A model generated the notes under the pieces. That model searched no databases. It saw nothing but the letters and a program-made list of their open reading frames with translations, and was not told the origin of the DNA. From Candidatus Atribacteria bacterium 1244-E10-H5-B2 (lineage in GTDB: Bacteria > Atribacterota > JS1 > SB-45 > 34-128), in contig NMQN01000363.1 in the NCBI GenBank assembly GCA_003575245.1, positions 1 to 7,609 of the forward strand: a DNA stretch of 7,609 bases. The letters are read 5' to 3'. Positions 4,868 through 7,609 of this stretch are shown in pieces. Within the stretch, counting starts at the first letter, position 1. Every line of letters begins with the position of its first letter. Both the position numbers and the translations under genes were made by a program.

Positions 4868-6124
4868 ATGGTAAAACCCTTATTTAAAGTTAGTACCCCG
4901 AATGAGGTAATTACGATACTGAAAGATCATTTAAATTTAAAGGAGATAACCCAGAACAACATAGAGGAAGTCGATATTAATATAACCTTACATAGGTTTT
5001 TAGCAGAAGAAATAGTTGCACCTGATAATCTGCCTGGTTTTAATCGTTCTACAATGGATGGTTATGCCATTAGGGCAGAAGATTCTTTCGGAGCAACTGA
5101 TAGTTTACCTTCCTATTTGAAGATTATTGGAGAAATAAAAATGGGTGTTCGCCCTGAATTTAAGATTAATCCTGGAGAGGCGGTAAAAATATCCACCGGG
5201 GGTATGCTCCCTGAGGGAGCAAATGCGGTGATGATGGTAGAATACACTGAACAGATTGATGATACTACCATTGAGGCAAGGAGGTCAATTTCTCCTTGGG
5301 AAAATGTAGTCCGAGAGGATGAGGATCTAAAAACAGGAGAAATTATATTAAGAAAAGGACACAGATTACGTCCACAGGACATGGGAATTTTGGCTGGAAT
5401 AGGGAAAACTAATATCAAAATCTATAGTAAACCCAAAATTGCAATTATTTCAACGGGTAATGAAATAATCCCAGCTGAAGAAATGCCCTTAATAGGCCAG
5501 GTAAGGGATATAAATTCTTATACACTTGGAGCTTGTATTGAAGGGGCAGGCGGGGTTCCGGTTTGTAGAGGGATTATTAAAGATGAGGTTATTCTGTTGG
5601 AACAGGAGATAAAAAATACTATCAAGGAAGATAAGGTGGAAGTGGTAATTATTTCCGGAGGGAGTTCAGTGGGGGTAAGAGATGTTACTTTGGAAGTGCT
5701 TAATAGGTTAGGGAAACCCGGTGTGTTGATTCACGGAGTATCAGTAAAACCAGGGAAACCCACAATACTTGCCATATCAGACAACAGACCGATATTTGGC
5801 TTGCCCGGTCACCCAGTCTCAGCGATGATAATCTTTGACCTTTTTATACGACCTTTGATTAGCTGGTTACAGGGGGGAGAATATAATTATAATTCCGCCA
5901 AAGAAATAGAAGCAGAGCTGACCTGCAATATGGTTTCAGATTCGGGGAGAGAAGATTATGTACGGGTATTTGTATATAAAGAAGGTGAAAAATTTTGTGC
6001 CGAGCCTATTCTAGGGAAATCAGGATTAATTTCTACCATGGTCCGGGCCTCAGGTTTAATAAAGATAGGATTAAATATCGAAGGATTAGAAAAGGGCAGC
6101 AAAGTAATGGTCAAATTGTTTTAA
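4868..6124 (+). CDS. moeA: Molybdopterin molybdenumtransferase MoeA
   Basis: Cytoplasmic enzyme that inserts molybdate, or tungstate in W-using organisms, into adenylylated molybdopterin in the last common step of cofactor synthesis. The 418 residues are close to the ~410 of E. coli MoeA. Family motifs occur in order: NRSTMDGYAI (59-68), ISTGGMLPEGANAVMMVE (108-125), VVREDEDLKTGE (147-158), RPQDMGILAGIG (168-179), STGNEI (195-200), RDINSY (213-218), ISGGSSVGVRD (262-272), HGVSVKPGKPT (289-299) and GLPGHPVSA (311-319), then a C-terminal beta domain. All landmark active-site segments are intact, so it should be functional. AGGAG (4850-4854) lies 13 bases before the ATG, rather far. The gene follows tupC by 69 bases, probably in the same transcript, linking metal uptake with insertion. 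Confidence 0.94.
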   Translation: MVKPLFKVSTPNEVITILKDHLNLKEITQNNIEEVDINITLHRFLAEEIVAPDNLPGFNRSTMDGYAIRAEDSFGATDSLPSYLKIIGEIKMGVRPEFKINPGEAVKISTGGMLPEGANAVMMVEYTEQIDDTTIEARRSISPWENVVREDEDLKTGEIILRKGHRLRPQDMGILAGIGKTNIKIYSKPKIAIISTGNEIIPAEEMPLIGQVRDINSYTLGACIEGAGGVPVCRGIIKDEVILLEQEIKNTIKEDKVEVVIISGGSSVGVRDVTLEVLNRLGKPGVLIHGVSVKPGKPTILAISDNRPIFGLPGHPVSAMIIFDLFIRPLISWLQGGEYNYNSAKEIEAELTCNMVSDSGREDYVRVFVYKEGEKFCAEPILGKSGLISTMVRASGLIKIGLNIEGLEKGSKVMVKLF

Positions 6125-6156
6125 CACTTAACATGACACTTCGCGTTGAATCAAAT

Positions 6157-6174
6157 ATACATGATGTATCATGT
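6157..6174. other. Overlapping short dyads after moeA
   Basis: ACATGA (6159-6164) pairs with TCATGT (6169-6174) around TGTA, and ATACAT (6157-6162) pairs with ATGTAT (6164-6169). The two alternative dyads overlap 35 bases after the moeA stop. The following CTTTAC is a poor T run, so this is at best a weak terminator; a protein-binding palindrome is equally possible. Confidence 0.35.
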
Positions 6175-6201
6175 CTTTACTATATTAAGCTAAAAACCAT
6201 A

Positions 6202-6236
6202 TTCGTATCTCGTATCCAGTATATCGTATCTCGTGA
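6202..6236 (-). repeat. ACGAGAT heptamer tandem repeat, copy 5 (inverted)
   Basis: Five units on the + strand: TTCGTAT, CTCGTAT, CCAGTAT, ATCGTAT, CTCGTGA. The reverse complement gives ACGAG/ATACGAG-type units as at 3001-3060, including an ACTGG unit that also occurs there. Confidence 0.8.
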
Positions 6237-6274
6237 AGTAAGAAGTAATATGTAATAAATAATGTGTGATACGT

Positions 6275-6329
6275 TGTAGGGGGTTTGATTTATCAAACCC
6301 GTTTTGGGTCGAATAAATTCGACCCTACA
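6275..6329. repeat. Double REP-like hairpin (BIME-like), element 3
   Basis: Two palindromes of the same size lie side by side: GGGTTTGAT/ATCAAACCC (6281-6300) and GGGTCGAAT/ATTCGACCC (6306-6325), each with nine complementary bases and a two-base centre, separated by GTTTT. The whole unit is bounded by the inverted pair TGTAGGG (6275-6281) and CCCTACA (6323-6329). A pair of hairpins with GTAG at each outer edge resembles a bacterial interspersed mosaic element built from two opposed REPs. Confidence 0.75.
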
Positions 6330-6360
6330 CTAGATTTGTGGAAATAACATAAAACATAAT

Positions 6361-6388
6361 AAACTGTAAACTGATAACTGAAAACCTG
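6361..6388 (-). repeat. CAGT-type degenerate heptamer array, copy 2 (inverted)
   Basis: Four seven-base units AAACTGT, AAACTGA, TAACTGA and AAACCTG. The reverse complement gives TCAGTTA/TTACAGT-type units like those at 2831-2893. Confidence 0.65.
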
Positions 6389-6427
6389 TATTTGACGCTA
6401 ACGACTATTCACTATTCACTAACGACT
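6383..6427 (-). repeat. AGTCGTT/AGTGAAT repeat, copy 2 (inverted)
   Basis: Reverse complement of 2794-2838. The 30 bases at 6398-6427 are exact, and the remaining 15 differ by four transitions. It ends four bases before the Shine-Dalgarno of the following gene and contains the TAA at 6420-6422 that closes that gene's frame upstream. Confidence 0.9.
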
Positions 6428-6431
6428 AATT

Positions 6432-6452
6432 GGGGGAGGAAAAATTGATTTG
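6432..6452 (+). promoter_or_regulatory. Shine-Dalgarno and TTG start of the second moeA-type gene
   Basis: GGGGGAGGA (6432-6440) is a strong ribosome binding site, and the TTG at 6450-6452 lies ten bases after GGAGG. The nearer TTG at 6445 meets TGA two codons later, and the first in-frame ATG is at 6555, inside the conserved region. The TTG at 6450 is the only sensible start. Confidence 0.8.
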
Positions 6453-7609
6453 AGAAGAAATATTTATTTAAGTAAGTTAACTTTAAAAGAAGCTCAAGAA
6501 AAATTTTATAAAACTTTATTAAAATACAAGCTTGCTCATCCTCTAAAGGGGGAAATGGTTTTTACCGAAGATTCTTTAGGACGGATTACCGCAGAACCAA
6601 TTTTTGCCAAGATATCCTCCCCTTATTATCAGGCAGCAGCTATGGATGGAGTAGTGGTCAGAGCAAAGGATACTTATGAGGCTTCCGAATCTTCACCTAT
6701 TACTTTAAAGGTTAATCAAGACTTTTATTTTATAAATACAGGTAACCCCATACCTTTCGGTTTTAATGCAGTTATAAAGATTGAGGATATAAATTCTTTG
6801 AATGAATTTAAAGAAGAGAAGAACAAAGATATTTCTAATGATTTTACCGATGATTTAAAAGAAGAAAATATTAAAGAAATTAAAATATTTTCGACAGTTT
6901 CCCCGGGGCAGCATATCCGCAATATCGGGGAAGATGTGGTAGCTAATCAGTTAATTATCTCCATAAATCATAAAATCCGTCCAGTAGATATTGGAGCTTT
7001 GTTGGCAGGAGGAGTAAACCAACTTCTTGCTCGCAGGAAGCCCAGGGTAGCAGTTATACCTACAGGTGATGAATTGATTCCACTAAGGGAAGAAATTAGT
7101 CCTGGTAAAATTATTGAATATAATTCTAAAATAATTAAAGGTTTGATTTCCGAGTGGGGAGGAAAGGCAAAAGTATACGAAATTGTTAAAGACATCCCCG
7201 TAGATTTAAAGAAAATTTTGCTTGAAGCTACCTCACAAAATGATATTGTAGTAGTTCTTGCCGGTTCCTCTGTTGGCTCAAAAGATTTCACTTCCGAGAT
7301 TGTTAAAAGTATAGGTGATGTTTTGGTTCACGGAGTAGCTATTATGCCAGGGAAACCGACAATTTTAGGAATTATTGATGATACTCCTCTCATCGGGCTT
7401 CCCGGTTACCCGATCTCGGCAATCATTGCTGCGGAGCAATTTTTAAAACCTTTAATCTTCCGTAAATTAGGATTGACCATAAAAAGGCGAGAAGAAATTA
7501 AAGTCCATATGGCCCACAAAGTGGTTTCTCGTTTGGGAGATGAAGAATTCCTAAGAGTAAAATTAGGAAATATAGATGGGAAAACAATGGCTTATCCTCT
7601 TTCCCGAGG
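6450..7609 (+). CDS. moeA: Divergent second MoeA-family protein, probably the MoeA-PBP fusion type (3' end outside window)
   Basis: 386 codons are present and the frame is still open at the window edge. The domain order follows MoeA: AAAMDGVVV (62-70), NTGNPIPFGFNAVIKIED (96-113), PGQHIRNIGEDVV (152-164), IRPVDIGALLAGG (176-188), PTGDELIPL (204-212), EYNS (223-226), AGSSVGSKDFT (271-281), HGVAIMPGKPT (294-304) and GLPGYPISA (316-324). It departs from the first MoeA at several signature positions: MDGVVV for MDGYAI, EYNS for DINS, AGSS for GGSS, MPGKP for KPGKP and PGYP for PGHP. A charged insert of roughly 20-25 residues lies near 114-144 (rich in Lys, Glu, Asp). The N-terminus RRNIYLSKLTLKEAQEKF and the altered motifs recall the longer MoeA proteins that carry a C-terminal periplasmic-binding-protein-like domain; that part would lie beyond the window. 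It may handle the other metal or regulate insertion. Confidence 0.85.
   Translation, partial: MRRNIYLSKLTLKEAQEKFYKTLLKYKLAHPLKGEMVFTEDSLGRITAEPIFAKISSPYYQAAAMDGVVVRAKDTYEASESSPITLKVNQDFYFINTGNPIPFGFNAVIKIEDINSLNEFKEEKNKDISNDFTDDLKEENIKEIKIFSTVSPGQHIRNIGEDVVANQLIISINHKIRPVDIGALLAGGVNQLLARRKPRVAVIPTGDELIPLREEISPGKIIEYNSKIIKGLISEWGGKAKVYEIVKDIPVDLKKILLEATSQNDIVVVLAGSSVGSKDFTSEIVKSIGDVLVHGVAIMPGKPTILGIIDDTPLIGLPGYPISAIIAAEQFLKPLIFRKLGLTIKRREEIKVHMAHKVVSRLGDEEFLRVKLGNIDGKTMAYPLSR

Larger units (their letters stand above)
6125..6449. other. Gene-free spacer between the two moeA-type genes
   Basis: Apart from about 75 bases after moeA, this 325-base spacer is made of repeat modules: inverted ACGAGAT heptamers (6202-6236), a double REP-like hairpin (6275-6329), an inverted CAGT heptamer array (6361-6388) and the inverted AGTCGTT repeat (6383-6427). 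The last module touches the ribosome binding site of the next gene. I see no clear promoter or terminator. A frame open at 5995-6255 is out of frame with moeA and runs through the repeats, so it is not a gene. Confidence 0.75.

Noticed and set aside
5995..6255. 86-codon open frame overlapping the end of moeA
   Set aside because: It lies in another frame of moeA and then in repeat-rich spacer, with no ribosome binding site or recognisable domain.
2794..6427. Insertion sequence or composite transposon with inverted ends
   Set aside because: The 45-base inverted pair could look like transposon ends, but the genes between are an ordinary tupB-tupC-moeA run with no transposase, and no target-site duplication is evident.

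Overview
The window is a low-GC (roughly 35-40 % by eye) bacterial segment with every gene on the + strand. It starts with the 3' end of a HAD-family phosphatase gene, followed by mutM (formamidopyrimidine-DNA glycosylase). After a 617-bp gap comes a tungsten/molybdenum locus: a Moco-type riboswitch with an intrinsic terminator, then tupA, tupB and tupC (tungstate ABC transporter), moeA (molybdopterin molybdenumtransferase), and a second divergent moeA-type gene cut by the right edge. The strong GAGG-type ribosome binding sites, TTG starts, Bacillus-like promoter and tungstate uptake point to an anaerobic bacterium that uses tungsten or molybdenum enzymes. The repeat-filled gaps recall uncultivated anaerobic lineages such as Atribacterota, but I cannot assign a phylum from this sequence.

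Layout: 3-452 HAD phosphatase (partial); 505-1359 mutM; 1360-1776 repeats, a REP-like hairpin and a promoter; 1777-1884 riboswitch aptamer; 1901-1931 terminator; 1977-2816 tupA; 2794-3060 composite repeat; 3080-3772 tupB; 3782-4798 tupC with a C-terminal TOBE/Mop domain; 4868-6124 moeA; 6202-6427 composite repeat in the opposite orientation; 6450-7609 second moeA-type gene (partial).

How the genes fit together: TupA captures tungstate (possibly molybdate) outside the membrane, TupB and TupC import it, and the MoeA proteins insert the metal into adenylylated molybdopterin. The leader RNA probably senses the finished cofactor and closes the supply line by premature termination. A core segment of the aptamer (1860-1867) can pair with the 5' arm of the terminator (1903-1909), which gives a simple OFF-switch model.

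The most unusual structure is in the gaps. Nearly all longer spacers consist of degenerate tandem heptamers (ACGAGAT, AGTCGTT/AGTGAAT and a CAGT-containing family) combined with GTAGG-edged REP-like hairpins. The spacers at 2794-3060 and 6202-6427 carry the same four modules in the same order but as reverse complements, and they flank tupB-tupC-moeA. The 2794 copy runs into tupA and supplies its last codons and its stop.
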